Below, in pieces: positions 24,770 through 36,798 of a stretch of 64,000 bases of DNA. The stretch lies in assembly GCA_963978895.1 (NCBI GenBank), contig OZ022238.1:45886358-45950357 (forward strand). Reading direction: 5' to 3'. A program made the position numbers and the translations under genes. This DNA comes from Erpobdella octoculata (lineage: Eukaryota > Annelida > Clitellata > Hirudinida > Erpobdellidae). Within the stretch, counting starts at the first letter, position 1, and the number at the start of each line of letters is the position of its first letter. A model generated the notes under the pieces. The model searched no databases and had not been told where the DNA came from. It saw nothing but the letters and a program-made list of their open reading frames with translations.

Positions 24770-25430
24770 TTTACCAAATACTTCTCTGCTAAATGGCTTA
24801 ATTCAAATAAGAATTGGTTTGAAGGTGCCAACAAACTTACACGAAGCACAAACAATGCTCTCGAAGCATTCAACAGAGTTATGAAAGATGAAGATTCTTT
24901 GAGAGAAAGAGTTTCATTATCACGATTTACTGTTGGACTGATTGAATGGATTGAAAAATAGTCCCAAAATTATGAATCGAGAATTAAGGAATTCAAAGCT
25001 TTTCCAGAAATTGACTTGGAACTGTGGACTAGCTCTTACCAGTGAGCAAAAATGAAAAAGACCATAAAGCCAAAATCAACTGAGAGTGGAGTTGTGTACA
25101 ACATTGTTGCAAAAGATTTGACAGAAAGCTCTAATGACATTACCAACTGGGAAACTTTTGATGAGTTTAAAATCAATGCTTTTTGTTCTTGGACCACAAT
25201 TTTACCAAAAGATCAAAATGACTGGCTGAACGGAGAATGCAACTGCCCTGCATTCTTCAAAAAAATGTTTTGGAAACACATTGTTGGTTTAGCTATTCGA
25301 CTGAAGCTGGCAGTCCCACCACCTGCAGCATAAAACATCCCAATTGGAATCAAAAGAAAAAGAGGTCGCCCAGCCAAAGCAACAAAAGTACTATTGGTGC
25401 AATAGATTTTGAGGTTTTTTAAACATTTCA
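24770..25430 (+). pseudogene. Mutator-like (MULE) transposase C-terminal remnant
   Basis: Plus-strand frames read FSAKWLNSNKNWFEGANKL, NNALEAFNRVMKDEDSLRER, then a stop, LELWTSSYQ, a second stop, and further on CNCPAFFKKMFWKHIVGLAI and KRKRGRPAKATK. The central NNALE..NR pattern and the terminal C-x-C...K-H SWIM-like zinc finger with a GRP-type AT-hook are typical of MULE transposases. One expected zinc-binding Cys is Trp here. At least two in-frame stops and no catalytic domain: a dead fragment. Confidence 0.65.
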
Positions 25431-25519
25431 ATCTCATACAACAACATACCATGAAATCATTTGCAACAATTTTTAATTTCTTTAAAAAATAAATAGTGAC
25501 CAAAATACAGTATGCAAAA

Positions 25520-25797
25520 ATTAAAGTTATAGTGTGTAAAATTTTTTTATAGTGTGCAAAATATAGTGTGCAAAAACTTTTTTTATAGTGTGCAAAATAT
25601 AGTGTACAAAAATTATTTTTATAGTATGCAAAAATGAATTTTGTAGTGTGCAAAAATTATTTTTATAGTAAGCAAAAATGAATTTTGTAGTGTGCAAAAA
25701 TTATTTTTATAGTTTGCAAAATTGAATTATATAGTTTGCAAAATTGATTTATATAGTTTGCAAAATTGAATTATTTAGTTTGCATTTAATTGTGACC
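25520..25797. repeat. Degenerate tandem repeat (ATAGTGTGCAAAAATTATTTTT)
   Basis: Irregular units of about 22-35 bp containing ATAGTGTGCAAAA or ATAGTTTGCAAAATTGA, running up to the left edge of duplicated unit B. Confidence 0.8.
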
Positions 25798-26759
25798 CTT
25801 TTTCTAGTCGCTTTTCTCAAAATAATTTTCCATTGTCTTAAATTTTTTGAGCTCAATTATGTTTTTAATATTTAATTAATCAACGAAAAATTATTCATTT
25901 AATTTCCGTTTCTAAATGTTCACTTTTATTTACGTTTTATTTCATTTGTTATCTTATTATTTTGAACTGATTTATCAATGGTCATTAGTCGTTGTAAGTT
26001 ATAACAGCCAAATGTCGTAGTAGGTTATATCGTGTTGTATCGAAGACTTGCGATGTTCCGCAATAATAAACTTTATTCTCTTTTCAGGAAACGATTATGG
26101 CCTGTTAATCGATTGATTGGCACGTTTGCAAAAAACAACTTATATGTTAGTTTTCTTTTGTTTTGTATATTTATTCATTAATAAGTTTCTTAGTTTTCTC
26201 ATTTCTTATCGTTAAGATATTTAGATTTTTTTGGAAAGCTTGCGTTATTCATGATACTCTCGTTAGTTTATTGGGGTCTGTAAAAACTTTTTAAATGTCC
26301 CTTTGAATATAAATGCATCAGTTGAATTATAAAATAAATCAGTTCAAACGTGTTATTAAAAAGATAAATTAATAGCAAAATACATTCTATTTGATTGAAC
26401 TACTTAAGTTAGTTTTAAAATTTACGAAAATAACTAGTTGATATTAACTAAGCACTTAATTCTAATTATTTCAATATTTTGTGTGTGTATTTATGCACAT
26501 GCATGAAGCACATTGAAAACATTATAGTATAGTCGGTGCGGGGTAACCGATCACTGAGCGAGTTCGCGTACAGTTTGCGTTTTAGAGGTTCGCCTTTTAC
26601 AGACACCCAATTTTAAGAAAAAAATGACTTGCTGGCCATATATACATTCCAATCCAAAAACTGAGCGTGTCACACTGTTTTTAAAAGTAGCGACGATTCA
26701 GCAAAACCTTAGGGGGGGGGTGAATTTAATTTAAATAATTTAACCTGGAGAATCTTAAA

Positions 26760-26763
<4 letters not shown>

Positions 26764-26824
<61 letters not shown>

Positions 26825-27190
26825 TAGCGGGGTTGCTCGGGGTTTTCAGAGGTTTTTTATCCTTTTTCTCTCTTGCTCCCGTTTCCTTTCCCGCTTGCTC
26901 TTCCGTTTCCGTTCCCGCTCGCGCTCATTTTTTCTTTTTCACTCTTTTAGCCCATAAAACGTAAAATAGATTTGCTAAAAGTTGCTTGAAGCCTTCAAAC
27001 GTTATTACGTAAACAAAATTTGAATTTTATTACGCAATTACCTCCGATGGTCGTACATAGGAACCTTTGGCCTGGAAAGTTAAGAAGGGGAAAAAGTTAA
27101 GAGGGTTTGGAATCCTTCTCCGATCCCCCGGCTCAGGGGGCCAAAATACCTTCCGGGCCAAAAGTGCCTATAAATGATCATTGCATAAGT
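26764..27190 (+). repeat. (TA)n-CTAG dispersed repeat, copy in unit B
   Basis: Same as 6470-6880, with the (TA)n tract expanded to about 60 bp (26764-26823). The remainder is almost identical to unit A. The rest of 25798-28575 is the noncoding counterpart of 5506-8258, including an (ATT)n tract at 27384-27420. Confidence 0.65.
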
Positions 27191-27383
27191 TTTCGAAGCA
27201 CTGTTTACAATTGAGTAGCAGGCATTACTTGCTAATGGACTTTTTAATATTAAGAAGTCCATGACTTGCTTCCAAGTCTTGCATAATGTGACCGATTGCG
27301 CGTTATTACAAATTATTAAGAGATAGATGGCGCGGGAAAGCGACCGGAATCGGGAAAGTGACTCTACCAGAGCTCAGAGGCAC

Positions 27384-27422
<39 letters not shown>

Positions 27423-28575
27423 ACAAAAAGTTTAGTTCCATACACTTGATATTATTATAGTACATTTGTATACAAACGTTGTTTTAACAAAATATTTGTT
27501 TCATTTTTTATTATTGTTAATACAACGTTTTACTCAACTCGTCCAAATAAATCTAACAATCAAAATTTAGACCAATGGTTTTAACCTTTTTTCCCGCGCA
27601 CCTTTTGGATGAACTCAATTTGACCGCAATTTCATACAAAACAAAAATCAAAAAATGTTATTGTCTTGTTTCAAGTTTTTTGCTCAATATATATTTTTTA
27701 TTTTTCACCAAAGAACAAAAAGCCAATCTTGCACAAGTAGGTAGTAACTCAAAATGACGAATGCCAACAAACGTTTAGCTCAAGCTGGATAGCTATCTTG
27801 AAAAAATGTGAGACTTTTAACTTCTGGCAATTCGATAAGGAGCTTGGTAAGAAGCAAGGAGGATTGGTTTGACCTTGATAGGCCGAAATCTTAGTTAAAC
27901 TAAAATTGCTGTACCGTCACACCAAACTCTTTTCTGCTCAAGAACGTTAATCGATCGGTTTCAAATTGTCATTTGACAGGACTTTGACACACAAAAAACA
28001 CTTGGGTCGTTGTGTGTCGTTTAAGGACGTCATTTCAGCAAAATCTAGGGGGGAACTTGCTCTCATGACTCCCAATTTTCGAAAACCCCTTTCCTCCAAC
28101 AAGAACCCTTGCTAAAATTGAAGATTTAAATGTATTTCTAATTACTTTTAATAAAAAATTAAAAATGCATAAAATAGTTTTCATATTCAAAAGTTTTATT
28201 TTTCGCACTCCTCAAAATTAGAACAACCTCCCATCGGTTAAGAACCCCTTTTTAAGAACATTTTTCGACAAGTTAAAGCTTTGAAACTTTTAATATAGCT
28301 CTAAAAAGTTAAAACTTTGAAACTTTTAATATAGCTCTAAACACAAGGACAATGCAATATTCTACCAATGACGTCATTTGTGGAGACAGGGTTGCCTCCC
28401 AAATACGAAGTTTTAGAAAAGTTTTGTAATGGGGAAGGGGGCGGGGAGCGGTTTCTTTCTAACTTTGTCTCTTCTTATGAAAATGTTAAAACTTTTATTT
28501 TTACTTTTTGATTTTTATAATTATATATATAAAACAAAAATATAATTAAACTATTTTGGAATGATTTTTTATCAG

Positions 28576-30619
28576 GATGAGTCTGTGAGTCATATCTATT
28601 CAGTTGAAAAAACTCCTAGGTATGGTTTGTTTAATTCACATATAGACAACACAAATATATTTATAATAAATGAACTTGTTGTAGTTGCATCAACAAAGAA
28701 AAATTTGTTGGGATTGATTTTGGAAGAACAAACACTCGTGTAGCCGTCAGTGACAAAAATGGTTTTAAAATCTTAAAAGAAACCCGTTCGCTTGTATATA
28801 CAATAGAGGATGGAGAAATTGTCGATGAAAACACAGAGTGGGACATTTATGGTAGGCCCAAGGAACCTATAGATGGAGTAAAGAAACTTCTGTTTGGTAA
28901 ATTTGACGATAAAGATGTCCAAGAATACATGTAAGTGTTTTTTCTCAACATTATACAGTTTCATATTTATTTAGTAAAGCTATAAAAAAGAAAAAAGATT
29001 GAAGAAAAATTCAACAAATTAAACTTAAAATAAATCATTAAATTTTTTAAATTAAGGAAAACCACTGATTTCGAAGTTGTAAAGGGACCCAAAAAACGTC
29101 CTTTAATTAAACTAGAAAAGTTCGACAGACTTTATAAACCATGTGAAGCTGCTGCACCTCTTTTGAGAAATATGAAAAAATCAGCTGGTTGATTTTAATT
29201 TTGTAAAATAATTAAAAATTTGTTTACATAAAAAGTATAAATTGAATTATTAACAGATTTGTATTTTAATGAAGAAGTTAATAACGCTGTTATAGCTGTT
29301 CCAACTGGTGCAAATGATTTTGAGGTATTTATTAATAAAAGTTGTGCAAATATTTTTTGGCATTTTCAGTTACACTGTTTCTCAAATAAATAGGAACTTA
29401 AAGAAGCTGGCAGACTTGCTGGATTTGAACGAATTGATGTTGTCAAAGAACCAATTGCTGCTGTACTTGCACTCGATTCATTGGATTCCCAAGAATCTAC
29501 TTCTGGTGATAAAGTGTTAGTTGTAATCTGTGCCATTTTATTAGGAAATTATAAATTTTTGTGATTTTTATAGTTGAATGAATTCAGAATTATACTTTTG
29601 TGGTTTCAGGACTGCTGTGTACGATTTTGGTGATGACAAATTTGAGGTTTCCATAATTAAATCCAAAAATGGACGTATGCATCTTTATTCATACGGTGAC
29701 TTAATGCTTAATGGACGTCTTGTTGACAATGTTCTCATCAATTATTTCAACCAAAAATTAAGAGAACAGGTTAATATACCTAATTTTTAACAAGTAAAAC
29801 ATACAAACTGGAAAGTGTAAATTAACTTAATTATAATAAATCCGTGGCGTCACTAATTCTGGTGTCACCTAGTGTTAGGATTGAAAAAAAAACAGTGGGC
29901 AACCAAATCATGGTAATGTTTTTTATTTTGGTGTCACACTATGTGAGTGTGTCACTCGGTGCAGACAGTACCTTCTAGTGATAACACTGCAATAAATAAT
30001 AATTCAAATAAATTTTTGATTGATTTTAGACATTACAATATTTGTATGATAATATTTTTATTTATTTGTATATTTACAGACTGGTGACAATATTGAAAAA
30101 TCGAGACATAATGATTTTTTACTTAGAGATCATATAGCTGATACAAAAATGGAACTATGCAATGTTACTAAAGTAAATATACACTTTCAATACCAATGTA
30201 ATGGTCAATATAACCATTTTAAAATGGAACTAACAAGGAAAGAGTTGGAAAACAGAACTGATGAGTTGTTAAGGAGGACAATTCCTCTGTGTGAAAAAAG
30301 CATGAAAAGGTCTGGCATTAGTAAGAAAGACATTGATGAAGTTTTGTTAGTTGGTGGAATGACAAAAATGCCAAAGGTAATTAAAACTATGTTAATATCA
30401 AGCATTTTATAACAACAATAGCACATTGATCATGACACCATGAGATGTGAGCTCTAAATTTAATAAATATGAATATTTATTTTAATTACTATTTGAAAGG
30501 TTAAAGAAGTGGTTGAAGAAATATTTGGAAAAGCCCCGAACAATAAAATTGATTCGCGTGAAATACTTGCTATTGGAGCTGCTGCTGCTGCCAGAAGATC
30601 CAAATATTATTTTGAATAA
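28576..30619 (+). CDS. Hsp70-like protein, ATPase domain only, copy 2 (apparently intact)
   Basis: Eight exons with conserved GT/AG sites and phases: 28576-28619, 28685-28930, 29057-29187, 29257-29324, 29394-29515, 29610-29769, 30080-30376 and 30500-30619 (stop TAA), giving about 395 codons without a frameshift. The domain layout is as in copy 1: phosphate-1 VGIDFGRTNTRVAVS, EPIAAVLAL, phosphate-2 VYDFGDDKFEVSI, adenosine loop VLLVGGMTKMPKV, ending at AIGAAAAARRSKYYFE. There is no substrate-binding domain. The Thr-to-Arg change in loop 1 and the loss of two Gly in loop 2 suggest weak or absent ATP hydrolysis; it may be a pseudo-ATPase. An ATG at 28561, in frame, could serve as a start, but the paralogue at 22801 has a stop there and a clear acceptor, so a separate upstream first exon is more likely. 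Confidence 0.82.
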
Positions 30620-30631
30620 AATGTTTTTTCT

Positions 30632-30907
30632 GTGATAAAAGTTATTATTGGATTTAAATTAAAAACAGCTTCATGTCAAGACAGCCACCTGGCTAACTGG
30701 CTAGGTAGGCCAAAGCACTCGCTAGACAAAAATTGGTTAAATAAACTTGTAAAAGACTTCACCACCTTCTTAGGTTATCCAATTTCTCTAGAGGAAACGT
30801 TGATTAGGTTTTACTCATTTGTTTTGTCGGCCAAAATTTTATCGCCAAAATTTGATTCTGAAATATTTAATTTTGCAAACGCTTTCTTTAATTTTTTAAA
30901 TAATTAA
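30632..30907 (+). other. Open frame without ATG downstream of Hsp70 copy 2
   Basis: A 91-codon open frame starting at a GTG just after the Hsp70 stop, with no internal Met in its first part. It contains LVKDFTTFLGYPISLEETLI and IFNFANAFFNFLNN. I do not recognise a domain. The equivalent in unit A (about 10815-11090) is broken by small changes. It may be a decayed exon of another gene or chance. Confidence 0.3.
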
Positions 30908-30980
30908 ATAAACAATTATAAGATAAAAAGAATATTACCACAAGAAAACCAAAAAAGTCAACAGAATTTGCATGACAGAC

Positions 30981-32872
30981 CAGTGGTCATTCCGACTCGC
31001 AGCTGTTTAATTTAGAACATTCATGAAATGTATGAATCCCATAAAAAACAATTGATAGAGTCCTTTAAGGATGTTCTATGGATGTCCGCGACAGCTGATA
31101 TTTGGTCAGCCCACAAGAGAGCATTTATGGGTATCACGTTGCACTATGTGTGCTCACGAACATTGCAGATGAAGTTTTGATTTGTCGTCGATTAAAAGGG
31201 TCTCACACAGCTGAATCTATTGCAAAGATGTTAAATGACACTTTTGATGAATTTCAAATCACCAAACAAATTCTAAACATTGTCACAGACAATGCAGCTA
31301 ATTTTGTTAAGGCATTTTCATTGGTGGCTGACAAAAACTCTATAGATGATGAAACTGAAGCGGACGAGCCTGTAAATGATATTTATGAAAAAGATGAAGA
31401 AATAAAAGGTGAAGGTATAGCAGATTTTATAGAAAGTGAGCATGATAATGATAATTCTGATGATGTGCTTCTTTTACCTCCTCATAAGCGCTGTGGTAAT
31501 CATACATTAAATCTCGTGGCGAGTGTTGATGCATTGAGAGCTAGAGATAACTTGGAGTACAAACGACTTTATGATAGATCAATGGCAAAAGTTGTATCTT
31601 TATCAAACTCCATTCATCGCAGTGTAAAAAATGCTGAGGTTGTGAAAGACATTACAGGTTCAACATTTATAAAGCCAAATGTTACAAGATGGTGCTCAGA
31701 ATTTTATTCCGTTGAAAGGGTTGTTAATATAGGTTTTGAAAAGGTTTGTGATTGTCAGAAGAAATTAGAACAAGCTACATTTAAAGAGATTGAGTTTGAA
31801 TTTTTGAAATCATTTCTTCCGATTATGAAACCAATAGTCACTGCAATGGATATCTTCCAAAGCGAGAAGTCATATATTGGCCACATAATTCCGACCATCA
31901 TTGGAATACAAAAAAAATTACATTCCTGTTCAGAAAAAACCATCAAACCTCTTATACAAGCACTATCTCGGGGTATAGAGAAACGATTTGGTCCTGTTTT
32001 AGAAAATGAAGAGTATCTGCTAGCAACAACGATAATTCCCCAATTCAAATTGAATTTTTTGTCCGATGAGCAAAAAAAATATTTGATTAAAGAAAAATTA
32101 TTGGCTTACATAAAAGAGATGAATCAAGAGCTTGAAAAATCAGGTTTATTTAACTTGTATTTAATTGCAAATGTTAAAAGGTTTTTTTTGGTTAACAATT
32201 AACAATACACAGCATTATTGTTTAATTATTGTTTATTAATTATTGTTTTTATAACTATCTTTGCAGGTTGTAAATCTAGAAGCTCTACCTCAAAAACAAT
32301 CACCTCTGTTGACAATGATCAGTGCAGTGAAAATGACGATTTGTACGACTATATGGATACCATACCAAACTCCTTTGACAATGTATTGGCTGAACAGCTT
32401 AATGATTATTTATCAAACCCGTCCAAGAACATCCAAAGTCTCTTCCATTATCCAGATGTTTGTGCAGCATTTATAAAGCTCAATTCAACCTTGCCAAGTT
32501 CAGCAGCAGTTGAAAGACTTTTTAGTGTAGCAGGACAAATTTTATCTGACAGATGAAGTAAATTGTCTGATAACCATATCGATATGATGATTTTTTAAGA
32601 GATCATCTTAGATATTCTGTAAATGCTTTTGATAGTATCATTTTGTAAATAATTGTGTAAATAAAAATGTAAATAATTATATTCTGTTCTTGGAAATTAC
32701 ATTTGTTTAAAATTTTAATGTTAAAAAGTAGTTAACTACTAGGAAGTAGTTAAGTAGGTAGTTAATAACTACTGCTTTTAAAAGTAGTTAGGAAATAGTT
32801 ACTAACTACTTTTTTTGTGAGTAGTTAAATAAAGTAGTTAACTACTTTTAAAATAGTTAAAAACCATCACTG
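30981..32872 (+). mobile_element. hAT element with decayed transposase
   Basis: An insertion relative to unit A (empty site at about 11160). Ends are CAGTGGTCATT...AACCATCACTG; the flanks share CAGACCA, with the left 8-bp duplication apparently shortened. The transposase frame (31026-32580) has a DIWSAHKRAFMGITLHYV region, a frameshift near 31130-31160, NIVTDNAANFVKAF, a CGNHTLNLVASVDAL catalytic-domain stretch, a gap at 32203-32265, and the C-terminal hAT dimerisation region SLFHYPDVCAAFIKLNSTLP, AAVERLFSVAG with a stop at 32554-32556 inside it. The N-terminal BED finger is missing. The right end has TAGTTAACTACT-type palindromic repeats. Non-autonomous. Confidence 0.9.
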
Positions 32873-32917
32873 CAGACCACTTTAGTTCTAGACTTAGACT
32901 CCTAATTTAAATGAAAT

Positions 32918-33003
32918 AATAATAATAATAATTTAATCATTTGATTAGGCGCTCCCTTATCGACAAAGTCCATTACGGGTTAGGGTTAGGGTTAGGTGAC
33001 CCC
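32918..33003 (+). repeat. Short segment with telomere-like repeats
   Basis: GGGTTAGGGTTAGGGTTAGG at 32977-32996 lies in about 70-85 bp present in unit B but not at the corresponding site in unit A (about 11196-11215). Confidence 0.8.
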
Positions 33004-33639
33004 CTTGTATTAAACAGGAGAGATCAGTCGATGTCACGATGTGCTGTTTTCAAACATATAGCCGCGCGATACGCTATAAATTTAAGTTTACCCAATACAC
33101 CTTTCTAATATTTACATTTGTTTTTTTTTTGGGTCTGTCTATGTCTGCATTGCAGTGCCCACAAGTACATATTAGTAAACCGGGCACAAAAGCGAAAACT
33201 GTTAAGAAAACTCTTATCTTTAACTATAAATAAAATACTCAATTTATTCCACACTGGAATGTGGCTGCAGTGTTAGAAAAAGTTATAGTGCCAGTGAAAA
33301 AAACTAAATAGAATTTAGTATCAGGTATTCTGAATAGAGCCTGGGATCAATTAACGTTATTTTCTGACTGTCACAAGCAATAATTCAAATAAAACTTGAA
33401 AATAGTTAAGTTTAAACGGTTCAAGTTAATTAGTAATTGTTACAGTTAAATAATGAAATGAAGCAAATCACCACACGTGAAGTCCAATGTTACATTTGCT
33501 AAATACATGTATAGCTTTTATCAACACAAACCGCATCGTCGCTGGGTGTCTCCTTGAGCAATCATGTGATTTTAGCCGTCGTATTGAACGCGAAAAATAT
33601 AAACGCGGTAGCTTATATTTTTAGGACGACCAAGTGGAG

Positions 33640-33965
33640 TGCCAACAGTCAATCTATTAATGCCATACTGACAAATGTACGAAGCAGTCAATCTATTAAT
33701 TCCATATTGACAAATGTACGAAGCAGTCAATCTATTAATTCCATATTGACAAATGTACGAAGCAGTCAATCTATTAATTCCATATTGACAAATGTACGAA
33801 GCAGTCAATCTATTAATGCCATATTGACAAATGTACGAAGCAGTCAATCTATTAATTCCATATTGACAAATGTACGAAGCAGTCAATCTATTAATGCCAT
33901 ATTGACAAATGTACGAAGCAGTCAATCTATTAATGCCATACTGACAAATGTACGAAGCAGTCTCA
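33640..33965. repeat. 39-bp minisatellite, about eight units
   Basis: Unit AGTCAATCTATTAATTCCAT + ATTGACAAATGTACGAAGC, differing between copies mainly at a T/G in TTCCATA/TGCCATA and at ATA/ATACTG. Since 39 is a multiple of three and the unit lacks stops in one frame on each strand, both strands appear open for about 150 codons. No start context, domain or conservation supports a protein. Confidence 0.93.
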
Positions 33966-34529
33966 GAACGTTTAAACTGCAGTTTAGTGATGTTTTGTGA
34001 CCTTGCATCATTTTTAAAAAAAAGAAAACACATTTATTTATTTAATTTGCATGTACTGGCTGTTCAAGTTTTGCATACAAACAACTTTGAATAAATACAA
34101 GTTCAATTAAATTACTGCTATAATTTCGCTGGTTTCTACATTTTTGTTTCCGCCTGTAATTTATTTATTTACTATGATTTTAAACATAATAATAAATAGG
34201 GTTATAGAGACCCACAAAATTAATTGCCCCTGGCCCCGTTCATCCTCTCACAGACCTGTACGAGACTGTACAAGTTCTTAATAAGAACTTCTTATGATAT
34301 TAGGGGAAATTGGGCGCGAATTAACAAGATTATTATTTTCAAAAGTACGTTTACGGGCAAAATTTGAGGCAAAAATATCAATGGTAAGTGGTCAAAAATT
34401 GATTACAACCTCATGTGATACTGATATGAGCGTAGTAAACATACTTAGAAACAACTTGACTGGATTTCTCAATTACCGTTAAACTGATACATATTGACTC
34501 TACTACTCTAATATTCGTTGACTTGCCAG

Positions 34530-34990
34530 TTATCAACGGGATGCGGAAAGTTCGCCCCCGGCTTTTCCACCGTCTTTTCGCCCCCATCTTTTTGCCCCCG
34601 TTTTTACGTCCCCGGGGAAGTTTTGCACCCGGTTTTTTGCCCTTGGGAAAGTTTGCCCCCGCGCTTTTTGCCCCTGGAAAAGTTCGCTCCCGATTTTTCA
34701 CCCCAGTTTTTTCGTCCCCATTTTTTCGCCCCATTTTTCGCTCCCGGCATAATTTGCTCCCAGTTTTTTACCCCCGGTTTTTCGTTCCTGGTTTTTTGCC
34801 CTTAGTTTTTTACTTCTGGTTTTTGTCCTCAGTGGTGTGCTCTCGAGAAAGTTTGCTCCCGGATTTTGGCCTTTTTAAAAGTAAGTCTTCTGGTTTTTGC
34901 TTCTGATTTTTTACCAAAAACTTGGTTCCGAGAATGTTAGCTTTTGTTCTAGGGAAAATCTGCTACTTCGACTTTTGCCCCAGATTTTTT
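34530..34990 (-). repeat. Pyrimidine-rich minisatellite, long degenerate copy
   Basis: Reverse-orientation relative of 12515-12715: repeated CGCCCCCGTTTTT / TTTTGCCCCTGGGAAAGTT units, opening with GATGCGGAAAGTTCGCCCCC (the mirror of the other copies' GGGGGCGAACTTTCCG end) and decaying rightwards. Low-complexity frames through it are not genes. Confidence 0.7.
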
Positions 34991-35679
34991 TCACTTAACG
35001 TTTGTTACAGGAAAAACTTTCTCTCGCTTTTGCATTTTCAGCTTCTTCTTCTTTCCTTTTTTTCCAGTATTTACCCCAAGAACATTCCACTGGGCTTTTC
35101 GTCGCTCTAAAAATTTAGAGCTTCCCTGGAAAGACTCACTATTTAATATAACTATTTGCTTATGCAAAAATTAAATCCCAGTTTCACGCTCTGTGGAAGA
35201 TTTGACTCTATATCCGTTTTTGAGTAAAAAAGTAACAACCTTTTGAAGAAAAGTAAAAATATTTTTGGAGAAGTTTTGCAAAAAACATCAACAATCTCTG
35301 GTCATCAGCTATTTTAAGAAAAAAATGTTTATAAGATTTTAGAGAAGTATCTACGATTACCCCCCCCCCCCCTTAACTCGACTATCTGGTATTGTGAGAG
35401 GGAAAGTGTCTAGGAAAGTTTTTAAAGTGTGGGTTTTAAAAACATTTGCCTTCTCAGCTTTATGCTGAAATGACGCTCCTGCCCTCCAATAATTTTCAAA
35501 TATCACCTCAAAGTCAAGTGGTCTGGATGAAACACTACTGGCAATATTTTTCAGGGGTTATATTTCTAAGGAAAAAAAGGTTGTAGGAGGGAAAAAGTCG
35601 AAAGCACCAAGAACTAACGTCTCATGAGAAGAATGTGCAAAAAATTTTAAAATGTTGAGAAACTTTTCCAGATAAAAAA

Positions 35680-35870
35680 TCAGGGATGAAAACCGGAAGG
35701 AAATTTTCCCAGGGACAAAAAACTGAGAGTCAAAAACTAGGAGCCAAAAATTGGGGGCGAAAAAACGGGTACGAAAAACTGGGGGCGAAAAATTGGGGGT
35801 GAACTTTCCCAGGGGCAAAAAAACGGGGCGAAAAGACGGGGGCAAAAAACGGGGGCGAACTTTCCGTAAA
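35680..35870 (+). repeat. Purine-rich minisatellite, unit B copy
   Basis: Counterpart of 12515-12715 with a few base differences; flanks are collinear with unit A. The interval 35871-36798 is noncoding and matches 12716-13643. Confidence 0.75.
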
Positions 35871-36798
35871 CCGTTATCAACCCTATTTTAAACCAGGCGC
35901 CCCAATGTTTACTCTAAGATGTTTGCTGGTTTGTTACTTTATGCTCAGCAGTTCCGTTCAGTAATCCGGCCTTGGTCAAGGGATTCCAACCTTTGGCTCA
36001 GGCAAGCAGGCACACATATACGGTAAAGTTAGTATAATGGATTTAACAAGTGAACCGTAAAAACTGTTTTTTTTTTAAATCGTCGTAATTTTTATAATAC
36101 TTAGTGTTTGTAAATTATTTCTTTATGATACTAATTTTAAAAAATAGAAAGTAAATTGACCAACGTTTTCTTGAAACCCAATGTGAGATGTATTTGAAAA
36201 TGGAAAATATAAGAAACTTTTAAAGCAATATGAAAAAAACAATGTTGCATAATTAATTTTTAAATTTGTTTAAATAAGTCTATAAAAAAACATTGATTAC
36301 CATAACATGATATGTGAAAAAATGAGTGAACCTTTATTTAATTGCTCTTAATTTGTTTTTGTTTTCAAACATAAATAATTATTATCCTAAATATTAAAAA
36401 AAAATTTCCAGAATGCATTGTTTTAAGGAGTGAGCCTATATTTCAAAATTCAACTCAAGGTTTGCAAACATTCAAACAAACAAGCAATTGAGACTGGTGG
36501 GGAAATTAATAGAAAATAATTCAAAATATTGAAAAAATTTACTTTTTCAATTTTTTACTAGACTTTTCTAAGTAGCAGGTGTTCACAATGCTAAATTTTG
36601 TAAAGATCCTTTTATTGGTTCTGGGGTTAAATAATTACAAGCATTACAAATTTGGGCTGTATATATTAGATCAATATTAGTAGAAATTTGGACGACACTT
36701 AACTCATTTTTCTTCAAATGTTTTCTAAAAGAAGATGTTTCAAAAATTAAAAAAATCTGTTTATTTTTTTTGTTGTTAGCAGAGCAAAATAAACTTAT

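Larger units (their letters stand above)
33312..35402. other. 2.1 kb block inserted in unit B
   Basis: Unit A continues directly from AAACTAAATAGAA (about 12241) to TAGTGTCTAGGAAAG, whereas unit B has this block in between. It holds the 39-bp minisatellite (33640-33965), noncoding AT-rich DNA, and the long inverted purine/pyrimidine minisatellite (34530-34990), ending with a C12 run at 35360-35371. No terminal repeats or gene recognised. Confidence 0.6.

Noticed and set aside
31102..32202. Intact host gene of 366 codons
   Set aside because: It is the middle of a hAT transposase with a frameshift upstream, a gap and a stop downstream, and hAT ends outside.
33640..33965. CRISPR-like regular repeat
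   Set aside because: The 39-bp units are contiguous with no unique spacers, and the genome is clearly animal.
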